A stretch of DNA of 64,000 nucleotides from Oceaniglobus trochenteri (GTDB lineage: Bacteria > Pseudomonadota > Alphaproteobacteria > Rhodobacterales > Rhodobacteraceae). Positions 23,159 through 31,098 of the stretch are shown piece after piece; the stretch's first letter is position 1, and the number at the start of each line of letters is the position of its first letter. The position numbers and the translations under genes were made by a program. The notes under the pieces are model-generated. The model made no database searches, was not told the DNA's origin, and saw only the letters and a program-made list of their open reading frames with translations. The stretch spans positions 1-64,000 of the forward strand of contig NZ_JACNMM010000015.1 in assembly GCF_020529025.1 (NCBI RefSeq), read 5' to 3'.

Positions 23159-24175
23159 TTACTTGACGGCGTCCAGGTCCGCCTTGAACTGCTCCAGAAG
23201 CGCCTTGCCGCTGTCGCCGGTCATTTCGATGAAGGCCTCCTCGACCTGGCCGGCGGCTGCCTTGAAGGGCTCGCGCTCTTCTTCGCTCAGCGTGGTGATC
23301 GTGTAGTCGGGCTTGGCTTCCTGGATGCCCTTGATCGCCTCTTCGGTTTGACCGCGCTGGTAATCGAGGATGTATTCGAACGCGACGTCGATTGCCGCTT
23401 CGACCATCTTCTGGTCTTCCTCGGGCAGGTCGGCATAGAAGTCCTGGTTGGCCATCACCGCGGTGGTGAAGTTGTTGTGGCCAATGTAGGTCATGTAATC
23501 GCTGACCTCATACAGCTTGTTGGACAGGATGTAGAAGGTCGGGTTCTCCTGCCCCTGGATGATGCCGGTCTGCAGGGCGCCGTAAACCTCGCCCCAGGGC
23601 AGGGGTGTCGGCGTGGCACCGAAGGCCTTGTAGCTTTCCACCAGCAGCGGGTTGGTCATGACCCGTACCTTGACCTCGTCAAGGTCGGCCGGCGATTTCA
23701 GCGGTTCACGGGTGGTGATCGCCACGTCGCCCTCGGGGAACATGGTCAGCAGTTCCAGGCCCTGCTTTGCGTAAAGCTCGGGGAACATCTCGTTGATCGC
23801 CTTCGAGGTGCGGAAGAACTCGAACAGTTCCTCGTCGTCCTGCGGCAGCAGGTAGGGCACGAAGAAGACCTGGGCTTCGGGGATCAGCGCGCCGGTGAAG
23901 CCGGGCGACTGGTCGACGAACTGCAGGATGCCGGCCTGGGCCTGCTCCATGATGTCGGCGGATTCGCCAAGGGTGCCATAGGGGAACAGCTGGATCTCGT
24001 GATCCGAGTTCGCCTCGACCTCTTCCTTGAACTTCTGAGCGAACTTGCCCTGGACTTCGTCCATCGCTTCTTCGAAGGCATAACGCCAGGTATCGGCCTG
24101 TACGGCGCTGACCCCTGAGATCGTGGTTGCGGCGGCAAGGATGCTCCCTGCCAGGACGGTGTTATAACCAGCCAT
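23159..24175 (-). CDS. uehA: UehA, ectoine-binding periplasmic TRAP receptor
   Basis: A 338-residue DctP/TeaA-family solute-binding protein with a Sec signal peptide (residues 1-27, ending SAVQA-DTW). The mature part has typical TRAP elements: WRYAFEEAMDEVQGKFAQKF at its start, RVMTNPLLVESYKAFGATPT (near 175), GEVYGALQTGIIQGQENP (near 195) and SNKLYEVSDYMTYIGH. It captures ectoine in the periplasm for UehBC. AAAGGAA precedes the ATG. It is the first transporter gene after enuR, with its own candidate promoter. Confidence 0.93.
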   Translation of the reverse strand: MAGYNTVLAGSILAAATTISGVSAVQADTWRYAFEEAMDEVQGKFAQKFKEEVEANSDHEIQLFPYGTLGESADIMEQAQAGILQFVDQSPGFTGALIPEAQVFFVPYLLPQDDEELFEFFRTSKAINEMFPELYAKQGLELLTMFPEGDVAITTREPLKSPADLDEVKVRVMTNPLLVESYKAFGATPTPLPWGEVYGALQTGIIQGQENPTFYILSNKLYEVSDYMTYIGHNNFTTAVMANQDFYADLPEEDQKMVEAAIDVAFEYILDYQRGQTEEAIKGIQEAKPDYTITTLSEEEREPFKAAAGQVEEAFIEMTGDSGKALLEQFKADLDAVK

Positions 24176-24252
24176 CGTTATTCCTTTCGCTATTTCATTC
24201 TCTCCACCTGCACAGCCCGAAAGCCGCGCCAGTGGATTGTTCTGACTGCCGG

Positions 24253-24293
24253 ATCATTTAAAGCCATGACAATCATGTCAATGTGTATATTGA
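24253..24293 (-). promoter_or_regulatory. Candidate uehA promoter with overlapping EnuR operator
   Basis: Read on minus, a consensus -35 TTGACA (24276-24281) and an AATGAT -10 (24253-24258) are 17 bases apart. Overlapping the -35 and spacer is the dyad TGACA-N4-TGTCA (24267-24280), beside a second dyad TCAAT-N6-ATTGA (24278-24293). A closely similar 12-mer occurs in the enuR-doeX gap. This placement suits repression by EnuR, but binding is inferred. Confidence 0.55.
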
Positions 24294-24327
24294 ACCATTA
24301 CAATCTACCCCACTGAATTCAAACGCT

Positions 24328-25731
24328 TCATCGCTGCGCCCCCAATTGGCCGTTGCGAATTTCCCGGGCGATACGGGCGACAATCCGCATTCCGCGGGCA
24401 AATTCCGGAAATCCCTGACCGCCCAGCGCGACCCGAATCCCCGTGTGATGAAAATGCGGTCCGATGGAAAAACTGGCCGCCGAAGCCACGGCAACGCCGT
24501 CGCGCCGGACCGCCTCGATCAGGGCGCGTTCCTCCTGCGCGTCGCGGCAATCGACCCAGACGTGCAGCCCGTTGGGGCTGGTGCGATACTCCAGCCCTTC
24601 AAGAATGCGCACCGCGTATTCCGTGCGGTCCCCCAGCGCCAGCCGCTGGCGATGCAGCAGGTTCTCCGCGGTTCCGTCGCTGATCCAGCGGTCGGCGATT
24701 TCGGTCATCAGGCCGCTTGCCATCCAGTTCGTCACCATGTGCCGGCTGGCCGCGGCGGGGCCAAGGTGATCGGGCACCGCAAGGTATCCCACACGCAGGC
24801 CCGGCATCAGGCATTTCGTCAGGCTGGTGAAAAACAGCGTCCGCTCTGGCGCCAGGGCGGCGATGGGGGGCGGTGGCGCATCCTGCAGCGGCCCCCAGGC
24901 GTGGTTTTCGATGATGAGGAAATCGTACCGCCGCGCGATATCCGCCACCTCGGCGCGGCGCTGTTCGGACATGGTGAAGGCCAGCGGGTTCATCCCCGTG
25001 GGCATGAGATACAGGGCTTTTACGCCATCGGTGCGGGCAATCTCCTCCAATGCGCGCGGGCAGATCCCGCCGTCGTCCACCGTCACACCGCGCAGACGCA
25101 GCCCCATGAACCGGGTCAGGGGGCGCAGGGTGTGGTGGCCGATCTCTTCGGCCAGGATCAGATCGCCGGGCTGTGCCGCCGTCATCAGGGCAACGGTCAT
25201 CGCCGCGGTGCTGCCGTTGGTGCGGATGATCGCCGCATCCTCGGCCCGCAGACCGCACAGCCCCAGCCAGCGCCGCGAAGGGCCCGGCATGTGGTCGGCC
25301 CCGAAATCGTGGCCACGGTCGGGGCGCGACATGGTCAGCACCGTTCGCGGCACGGACCGCGCCATGGCCCGCAGCACCTCTTGCAGGGCGTCTTCGTGGG
25401 CGTGGTCGATGACCGGCTTCAGAATCGACATGTCCAGCAGACCAAGCGAGGTCTTGCGCGTCACGAAGGGCATCTGAACATCGTCCTGCGAGGCGCGCAC
25501 ATAGGTGCCGCGCCCGACCTCGCCCGCGATTTTCCCGGATTCGATCAGCTTGCTGTAGGCGCGGCTGACGGTCTGCACGCTAAGGTTCAGATCGAAGGCA
25601 AGCTGACGCTGTGTCGGCAGGCGGTCGCCCGGTTTCAGGGCGCCGTTCTGGATGGCCGCCTCGACCGCCTTCACCAGCGATCGATAGGCGGGGCGCGTCA
25701 GCGTGCCGGGGTCCGGTGGCCAATTTGTCAT
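24328..25731 (-). CDS. enuR: EnuR, MocR/GntR-type regulator of ectoine uptake and catabolism
   Basis: A 467-residue MocR-family regulator. A GntR winged helix (residues 13-80: LVKAVEAAIQNGALKPGDRL, then QLAFDLNLSVQTVSRAYSKL) is fused to a fold-type I aminotransferase domain (about 105-465). The PLP-binding lysine is expected at Lys306 in FFTSLTKCLMPGLRVGY. In Ruegeria, EnuR is a repressor that uses PLP to sense ectoine breakdown intermediates. The ATG at 25731 is favoured (AGGGA nearby); 25743 is possible. Divergent from doeX, and upstream of uehA by 152 bases. Confidence 0.92.
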   Translation of the reverse strand: MTNWPPDPGTLTRPAYRSLVKAVEAAIQNGALKPGDRLPTQRQLAFDLNLSVQTVSRAYSKLIESGKIAGEVGRGTYVRASQDDVQMPFVTRKTSLGLLDMSILKPVIDHAHEDALQEVLRAMARSVPRTVLTMSRPDRGHDFGADHMPGPSRRWLGLCGLRAEDAAIIRTNGSTAAMTVALMTAAQPGDLILAEEIGHHTLRPLTRFMGLRLRGVTVDDGGICPRALEEIARTDGVKALYLMPTGMNPLAFTMSEQRRAEVADIARRYDFLIIENHAWGPLQDAPPPPIAALAPERTLFFTSLTKCLMPGLRVGYLAVPDHLGPAAASRHMVTNWMASGLMTEIADRWISDGTAENLLHRQRLALGDRTEYAVRILEGLEYRTSPNGLHVWVDCRDAQEERALIEAVRRDGVAVASAASFSIGPHFHHTGIRVALGGQGFPEFARGMRIVARIAREIRNGQLGAQR

Positions 25732-25741
25732 GATCCCTAGC

Positions 25742-25760
25742 ATGTCATAATCAGGACAAT
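25742..25760. promoter_or_regulatory. Candidate EnuR operator between enuR and doeX
   Basis: The stretch from 25742 to 25760 contains AATCAGGACAAT (25749-25760), matching 10 of 12 bases of AATCATGTCAAT at 24271-24282 in front of uehA, and has a TGTC-N8-GACA dyad (25743-25758). It lies in the 63-base divergent gap, where it could control enuR itself and doeX-doeC-doeD. Confidence 0.5.
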
Positions 25761-25794
25761 TGACAAGGGCGCGCCCCCTGCGCATCACTTCGCC

Positions 25795-26286
25795 ATGAGC
25801 TTTCTGAAACTCGATCCCCGCGATATCGCGATCCTCAGCGTGCTTTCGACCGAGGGCCGGATCTCGAAAACCGCCCTGGCGGAAAGGGTCAATCTGGGCA
25901 CCAGTGCCTGTGGTGACCGGCTTGCCCGGCTGGAAGGTGCGGGCATCGTCGCGGGCTATCGCGCCGAGGTGGCGCTGCGCCGCCTGGCCCCCCATGTCAC
26001 GGTCTTCGTCCTGGCCGAGCTGAGCAGCCACCAGGCCGCCGCGTTCCAGCTTTTCGAGGCGGCGATCGACCGCCACGACGAGATCACCGGCTGCTGGGCG
26101 CTGGGGGGCGGGTATGACTATCTTCTGCAGGTGATCACCCGCGACATCGACAGCTATCAGCGACTGATGGATGTGCTTCTGGAAGACCGCATCGGGCTGG
26201 TACGCTATTTCACCTATGTCGTGACCAAGGCTGTCAAGAACACGCCGCCGCCCCTTACCATCCTGCACCCCGACAGCGCCGACTGA
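25795..26286 (+). CDS. doeX: DoeX, AsnC/Lrp-family regulator of the ectoine locus
   Basis: A 163-residue feast/famine regulator. The N-terminal helix-turn-helix (LDPRDIAILSVLSTEGRISK, then TALAERVNLGTSACGDRLAR) is followed by the RAM effector domain with GCWALGGGYDYLLQVITRDI near residue 100. It belongs with the asnC/doeX gene that accompanies ectoine catabolic genes; it would respond to an amino-acid-like intermediate. It is divergent from enuR and is followed by the doeC and doeD homologues. Confidence 0.87.
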   Translation: MSFLKLDPRDIAILSVLSTEGRISKTALAERVNLGTSACGDRLARLEGAGIVAGYRAEVALRRLAPHVTVFVLAELSSHQAAAFQLFEAAIDRHDEITGCWALGGGYDYLLQVITRDIDSYQRLMDVLLEDRIGLVRYFTYVVTKAVKNTPPPLTILHPDSAD

Positions 26287-26421
26287 AACGGCCATTTTCC
26301 GCCAGAACCGCCCGGCCACCAGAAACCCCGACCGATTTCGCCGCGATATCCGGCGTTTCTGCGCCACGCCCCCGGTATCCTGCCCCCGAACACCGCATTC
26401 GGACACCGAAGGAGCCCGGCG

Positions 26422-27906
26422 ATGAGCAAGATCACCCCACCCCCCGCCAACGGCCTGCCCGTGCTGACCCATGGCGCGCTGAACCGCAGTTTCGCCTATG
26501 TGGGCGGCGCCTGGGTTGCGGGCACCGGCAATGCCACCCTGCCTGTCACCGATCCGGCCAGCGGCGCCACCCTGGCCGATGTCGCGCGCCTGAACGGCGA
26601 CGACAGCCGCCGCGCCGTGGATGCCGCGCACGGTGCCTGGAACGGTTGGGCGGCCCTGCTACCGCAGGAACGCTCGGCCATCCTGCGCCGCTGGTTCGAA
26701 TTGATGATCGAACACCGCGAGGACCTGGCCCGCATCATGACCGCAGAACAGGGCAAGCCGATCTCCGAGGCGCGGGGTGAAATCGACTATGCCGCCGCCT
26801 TCCTGGAATTCTACGCCGAAGAGGCCCGCCGCCCCAACATCGAAGGCGTCACCTCGCACCTGCCCGACGCCGAGGTTGAAATCTGGCGCGAACCGGTGGG
26901 CGTGGCCGCGCTGATCACGCCCTGGAACTTCCCCTCGGCCATGTTGACCCGCAAGGCGGGGGCGGCACTGGCCGCCGGATGCACCGTGGTGGCGCATCCT
27001 TCGGCCGAAACCCCCTGTTCCGCGCTGGCGCTGGCCGAACTGGGCGAGAGGGCCGGCCTCCCGCCCGGCGTCTTCAACGTGGTGACAGGCCACGCGCCTG
27101 AAGTGGTGGGCGCATGGATGGCGGATTCGCGGGTGCGCGCCGTGTCCTTCACCGGCTCAACCGAGATCGGCCGCCTGCTCTATGCCCAGGGCGCCGATAC
27201 CATCAAACGGCTGGTGCTGGAACTGGGCGGCCACGCGCCCTTCCTTGTCTTCGCGGATGCCGACATGGACCGCGCCGTGGACGAGGCGATCAAGGCGAAA
27301 TTTGCCACCTCGGGGCAGGATTGCCTGGGCGCGAACCGCTTCTTCGTGGCGCGCGAGGTTTACGATACCTTCTGCGCCCGCTTTGCCGAGGCGACGCAAG
27401 CCCTGACCGTGGGCAAAGGCGCCGACGATCCCGACATCGGCCCCCTGATGAACGAAAAGGCCGTGGCCAAGCAGGAGGAGCATATCGCCGATGCGCTGGA
27501 ACGCGGTGCGCGGCTTTTGTGCGGGGGCGGGCGCGATGACGCCGGGCCGCTGTTCTTTCAGCCCACGGTGCTGGTGGATGTGCCCGCCGATGCGAAGATC
27601 ATGCACGAGGAAACCTTCGGCCCCGTCGCCGCCATTGCCGCCTTCGATACCGAGCAGGAGGCCCTGACGCGGGCCAATGACACCGAATACGGGCTGGTGG
27701 CCTATCTGCACACCCAGGACCCGCGCCGCATCTACCGCGCCAGCCGCGCCTTGCAGTTCGGCATGGTGGCGGTGAACCGCACCAAGGTGACGGGCGCGCC
27801 GATCCCCTTTGGCGGGATGAAGCAATCGGGCCTGGGGCGCGAGGGGTCGCGCCTTGGCATGGAAGCCTTCACCGAAGTGAAATATGTCTGCCGCGACTGG
27901 GCCTGA
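26422..27906 (+). CDS. doeC: DoeC-type NAD(P)-dependent semialdehyde dehydrogenase (ssd)
   Basis: A 494-residue aldehyde dehydrogenase of the succinate-semialdehyde dehydrogenase group. Features are the cofactor region ALITPWNFPSAM (near 175), VSFTGSTEIGRLLY (near 240), catalytic Glu in LELGGHAPF, catalytic Cys in FATSGQDCLGANRFF (near 303), and EETFGPVAAI (near 395). In the ectoine pathway it oxidises aspartate semialdehyde, from DoeD, to aspartate. GAAGGAG precedes the ATG. A succinate-semialdehyde role elsewhere in metabolism cannot be excluded from sequence. Confidence 0.87.
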   Translation: MSKITPPPANGLPVLTHGALNRSFAYVGGAWVAGTGNATLPVTDPASGATLADVARLNGDDSRRAVDAAHGAWNGWAALLPQERSAILRRWFELMIEHREDLARIMTAEQGKPISEARGEIDYAAAFLEFYAEEARRPNIEGVTSHLPDAEVEIWREPVGVAALITPWNFPSAMLTRKAGAALAAGCTVVAHPSAETPCSALALAELGERAGLPPGVFNVVTGHAPEVVGAWMADSRVRAVSFTGSTEIGRLLYAQGADTIKRLVLELGGHAPFLVFADADMDRAVDEAIKAKFATSGQDCLGANRFFVAREVYDTFCARFAEATQALTVGKGADDPDIGPLMNEKAVAKQEEHIADALERGARLLCGGGRDDAGPLFFQPTVLVDVPADAKIMHEETFGPVAAIAAFDTEQEALTRANDTEYGLVAYLHTQDPRRIYRASRALQFGMVAVNRTKVTGAPIPFGGMKQSGLGREGSRLGMEAFTEVKYVCRDWA

Positions 27907-27956
27907 CAGGAAATCCGAAAACCGGCGGGAGCGCCCGCCAGACGAAAGGAAAGACG

Positions 27957-29330
27957 ATGCTGAAGAACGACATGCTGGAGCAGTGGGACCGCGAGAATTT
28001 CTTCCACCCCTCGACCCACCTGGCGCAACATGCCCGTGGCGAAAGCGCGACTCGCGTCATCAAGACCGCCGAGGGCTGTCACATCACCGACCGGGAGGGC
28101 AACCGCTCGCTTGATGCCTTTGCCGGGCTTTACTGCGTCAACGTCGGCTATGGGCGCACCGAGATTGCCGAGGCGATCGCCGCCCAGGCCCATGAGCTGG
28201 CCTATTACCACGCCTATGTCGGGCACGGCACCGAGGCCTCGATCACCCTGTCGAAGATGATCCTCGACCGCGCGCCGGAAGGCATGAGCAAGGTCTATTT
28301 CGGGCAATCCGGGTCGGATGCGAATGAAACCAACATCAAGCTGATCTGGTACTACAACAACATCCTTGGCCGCCCCGAGAAGAAGAAGATCATCAGCCGC
28401 TGGCGGGGCTATCACGGCTCGGGCCTGATGACCGGCTCGCTCACGGGGCTGGAGCTGTTTCACAACAAGTTCGACCTGCCGCTGGCACAGGTGATCCACA
28501 CCGACGCGCCCTATTACTATCGCCGCCCAAAGGAAAACATGAGCGAAGAGGCCTTCACCGCCCACCTGGCGGCCGAGCTTGAGGCGCTGATCGAACGCGA
28601 GGGCGCCGACACCATCGCCGCCTTTATCGGCGAACCGGTTCTGGGCACGGGTGGCATCGTGCCCCCGCCCGCGGGATACTGGGCCGCGATCCAGCAGGTG
28701 CTGGACAAGCATGACATCCTGCTGGTGGCCGACGAGGTGGTGACGGGCTTTGGCCGTCTCGGCTCGATGTTCGGGTCGGATCACTACGGCATGCGGCCCG
28801 ATCTGATCACCATCGCCAAGGGGCTTACCTCGGCCTATGCGCCGCTGTCCGGGTCCATCGTGGGCGACAGGATGTGGAAGGTGCTGGAACAGGGCACCGA
28901 TGAAAACGGCCCCATCGGCCATGGCTGGACCTATTCGGCCCATCCCATCGGCGCCGCCGCCGGGGTTGCCAACCTCAAGATGCTGGATGACCTGAACCTG
29001 ATCGACAACGCCCGCGAGGTGGGCGCCTATCTCAACACCCAGATGCGGGCCGCCGTGGGCGATCATCCCAACGTGGGCGAGGTGCGCGGCACGGGCATGC
29101 TCTGTGCCGTCGAACTGGTGGAACGGCGCGAGGGGCGGCAGTTCTTCGATCCGGCCCGCAAGGTGGGGGCCGCCGTTTCCGCCGCCATGGCCAAGCAGGG
29201 CGTCATCGCCCGCGCCATGCCCCAGGGCGACATCATCGGCTATGCCCCGCCCTTCTGCCTGACCCGCGAAGAGGCCGATACCATCGTGACCACCACAGCC
29301 GATGCCCTGTCTTCGGTCCTGGGCAAGTAA
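27957..29330 (+). CDS. doeD: DoeD-type class III aminotransferase (diaminobutyrate transaminase, atf)
   Basis: A 457-residue class III PLP-dependent transaminase. Motifs are LYCVNVGYGRTEI (near 55), VYFGQSGSDANETNIKL (near 112), the PLP-ring Asp region LLVADEVVTGFGRLG (near 260), and the Schiff-base lysine in DLITIAKGLTSAYAPLSG (near 286). In ectoine breakdown it converts 2,4-diaminobutyrate to aspartate semialdehyde. It is preceded by GAAAGGA and lies 50 bases after doeC. A GC stem-loop follows the stop, ending the operon. Confidence 0.88.
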   Translation: MLKNDMLEQWDRENFFHPSTHLAQHARGESATRVIKTAEGCHITDREGNRSLDAFAGLYCVNVGYGRTEIAEAIAAQAHELAYYHAYVGHGTEASITLSKMILDRAPEGMSKVYFGQSGSDANETNIKLIWYYNNILGRPEKKKIISRWRGYHGSGLMTGSLTGLELFHNKFDLPLAQVIHTDAPYYYRRPKENMSEEAFTAHLAAELEALIEREGADTIAAFIGEPVLGTGGIVPPPAGYWAAIQQVLDKHDILLVADEVVTGFGRLGSMFGSDHYGMRPDLITIAKGLTSAYAPLSGSIVGDRMWKVLEQGTDENGPIGHGWTYSAHPIGAAAGVANLKMLDDLNLIDNAREVGAYLNTQMRAAVGDHPNVGEVRGTGMLCAVELVERREGRQFFDPARKVGAAVSAAMAKQGVIARAMPQGDIIGYAPPFCLTREEADTIVTTTADALSSVLGK

Positions 29331-29336
29331 GCCCCC

Positions 29337-29360
29337 GGCCCGCCCCCCAACGGGCGGGCC
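29337..29360. terminator. GC stem-loop after doeD
   Basis: Perfect 9-bp stem GGCCCGCCC (29337-29345) with GGGCGGGCC (29352-29360), loop of 6, starting 6 bases after the doeD stop. There is no T-run, so termination efficiency is uncertain. Confidence 0.6.
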
Positions 29361-29516
29361 GCATCATCCTGGCCGGCCGGTGATTGCGCGCGTGATCGCC
29401 GGGCCGGTTTTGCGGCGCCCGCCCCCCGTGGAACCGCCGATCTGCGCCACGGGGGATTGATGGCAGGGCCGGTTCGCGTCAAATGAACCTGTCACTGCAA
29501 TCAACCCGAGGTTCCC

Positions 29517-29954
29517 ATGCTGCGCAACATTCCCCCGATCCTGTCCCCCGACATCCTGTGGTCGCTGGCGGCCATGGGCCACGGCGACACCCTGGTCATT
29601 GCCGATGCGAACTTTCCCGCCGCCGCACTGGCCGGGCGCTGTCACCGGCTCGACGGGATCGCCGCGACCGATACCCTTGCGGCGGTGCTGAAGCTGATGC
29701 CGCTTGATACCTTCATCGAGACACCGGCGATCACCATGCAGGTTGTGGGCGACGCGGCAGCGGTGCCGCCGATCGTCAGCGCCTTTCAGGATATCGTGAA
29801 CGACACCGCCGACGCCCCCGCCACCCTGGGCGCGATCGACCGTTTCGCCTTCTACGAACAGGCCCGCAACGCCTTTGCCATCATCCAGACCGGCGAATCC
29901 CGGCTTTACGGCAACATCATCGTGACGAAGGGCGTAATCGGCGCACCGGCCTGA
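29517..29954 (+). CDS. fucU: FucU/RbsD-family sugar mutarotase (probably L-fucose mutarotase)
   Basis: A 145-residue FucU/RbsD-fold protein. MGHGDTLVIADANFPA near residues 21-36 holds the conserved histidine and aspartate, and the C-terminal FAIIQTGESRLYGNIIVTKG is the family signature. It interconverts sugar anomers for downstream enzymes. The ATG follows a weak GAGG. The next gene, an aldo/keto reductase 52 bases later, fits oxidation of L-fucose or a related sugar. No fucose transporter or later pathway steps are present here. Confidence 0.87.
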   Translation: MLRNIPPILSPDILWSLAAMGHGDTLVIADANFPAAALAGRCHRLDGIAATDTLAAVLKLMPLDTFIETPAITMQVVGDAAAVPPIVSAFQDIVNDTADAPATLGAIDRFAFYEQARNAFAIIQTGESRLYGNIIVTKGVIGAPA

Positions 29955-30006
29955 TGGCCTTTGCCGCACCCTTCCCCCTGCCCCAGGAAACGGACAATAC
30001 CCCGAC

Positions 30007-31050
30007 ATGAAAATCTCGACGACAACGCCCCTGAACGAACGCACCGCCCGCCCCGTGCCGCTGACCACCATGGGGTTCGGCACTGCACCGCTGGGCAATC
30101 TCTATCGCAAGATCACCGACGAAGAGGCCGCCGCGACCTTGCAGGCGGCCCATGATGTGGGCGTGCGCTATTTCGACACCGCGCCGCAGTACGGGCTGGG
30201 GCGCGCGGAAATGCGCACCGGCGCCGCCATCGAGAAGTTCGGCCGAGACACCATTCAGCTTTCGACCAAGATCGGGCGCCTGCTGCTGGATTGCGAACCC
30301 CACGAGGTGACGCCCGAAGCCTTTGTCGATGTGCCGCAGAAACGCATCGTGTTCGATTACACCTATGACGGCGTCATGCGCAGCTATGAGGCCAGCCGCG
30401 AACGCATCGGCGTGGCCAATGCCGATATCCTGCTGGTCCACGATGTCTGCGCCTTTTCGCAGGGGTCGCAGGAACAGAGCGACGCCAAGGTGCGCGAACT
30501 GTTCGACGGCGGCGGCTATCGCGCCCTGACCGAGCTGCGCGACGCGGGCGAGGTTGCCGCCATCGGTGCCGGGGTGAACGAATGGCAGGTCTGTGAAAGG
30601 CTGCTGGGCCTGGGCGATTTCGACGGCTTCCTGCTGGCCGGGCGCTATACCCTTCTGGATCAGGAGGCCCTGGACAGTTTCCTGCCGCTTTGCGTGAAAC
30701 GCGACGTCGGGATCATCCTGGGCGGGCCCTTCAATTCGGGCATCCTGGCCACCGGTGCCATCAAGGGCGCAAAGTACAACTATGCCGACGCGCCCGAGCA
30801 CATTCTTGACCGGGTCCGCCGGATCGAGGCGGTCTGCGCCGCCCATGACACGCCGCTGATCGCCGCCGCGCTTCAGTTCGTTCTGGGCCACCCTTCGGTC
30901 AAGACGGTGATTCCCGGCGCCTCCAGCGCGGACGAGGTGCGCACCAACGCGGCCCTGCTGGAACGCGACATCCCCACGGCCCTGTGGTCGGACCTTGCAA
31001 CCGAAGGGCTGATCCGGCCCGACGCCCCCACCCCCGGCGGGCAGGCCTAA
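30007..31050 (+). CDS. Aldo/keto reductase, probable L-fucose/D-threo-aldose 1-dehydrogenase
   Basis: A 347-residue aldo/keto reductase fold (TIM barrel). The catalytic set is visible: RYFDTAPQYGLGRAE (Asp and Tyr), LSTKIG (Lys), and DILLVHDV (His). The C-terminal NADP(H)-binding end reads VKTVIPGASSADEVRTNAAL. Close relatives include L-fucose dehydrogenase, D-threo-aldose dehydrogenase and pyridoxal 4-dehydrogenase. The fucU neighbour favours the sugar role. A bidirectional-looking terminator hairpin follows at 31061-31088. Confidence 0.82.
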   Translation: MKISTTTPLNERTARPVPLTTMGFGTAPLGNLYRKITDEEAAATLQAAHDVGVRYFDTAPQYGLGRAEMRTGAAIEKFGRDTIQLSTKIGRLLLDCEPHEVTPEAFVDVPQKRIVFDYTYDGVMRSYEASRERIGVANADILLVHDVCAFSQGSQEQSDAKVRELFDGGGYRALTELRDAGEVAAIGAGVNEWQVCERLLGLGDFDGFLLAGRYTLLDQEALDSFLPLCVKRDVGIILGGPFNSGILATGAIKGAKYNYADAPEHILDRVRRIEAVCAAHDTPLIAAALQFVLGHPSVKTVIPGASSADEVRTNAALLERDIPTALWSDLATEGLIRPDAPTPGGQA

Positions 31051-31060
31051 ACCAGAACGC

Positions 31061-31088
31061 GCGATGCCCCCGGCAGCGGGGGTATCGC
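31061..31088. terminator. Bidirectional terminator hairpin between convergent genes
   Basis: An 11-bp stem, GCGATGCCCCC (31061-31071) with GGGGGTATCGC (31078-31088), has one G-T wobble and a 6-base loop. It lies 11 bases after the aldo/keto reductase and 10 bases beyond the end of the convergent glycosyltransferase gene. Confidence 0.65.
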
Positions 31089-31098
31089 GACTTCCGCC

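Noticed and set aside
18718-23166. A very long open frame on plus, opposite doeA, eutA, usp, uehC and uehB
   Set aside because: It is antisense to several well-recognised genes, is rich in Arg/Gly/His/Asp without hydrophobic core pattern, and is explained by high third-position GC.
25732-26631. N-terminal extension of EnuR across doeX
   Set aside because: The extension is antisense to doeX; the GntR helix-turn-helix begins just after the ATG at 25731.
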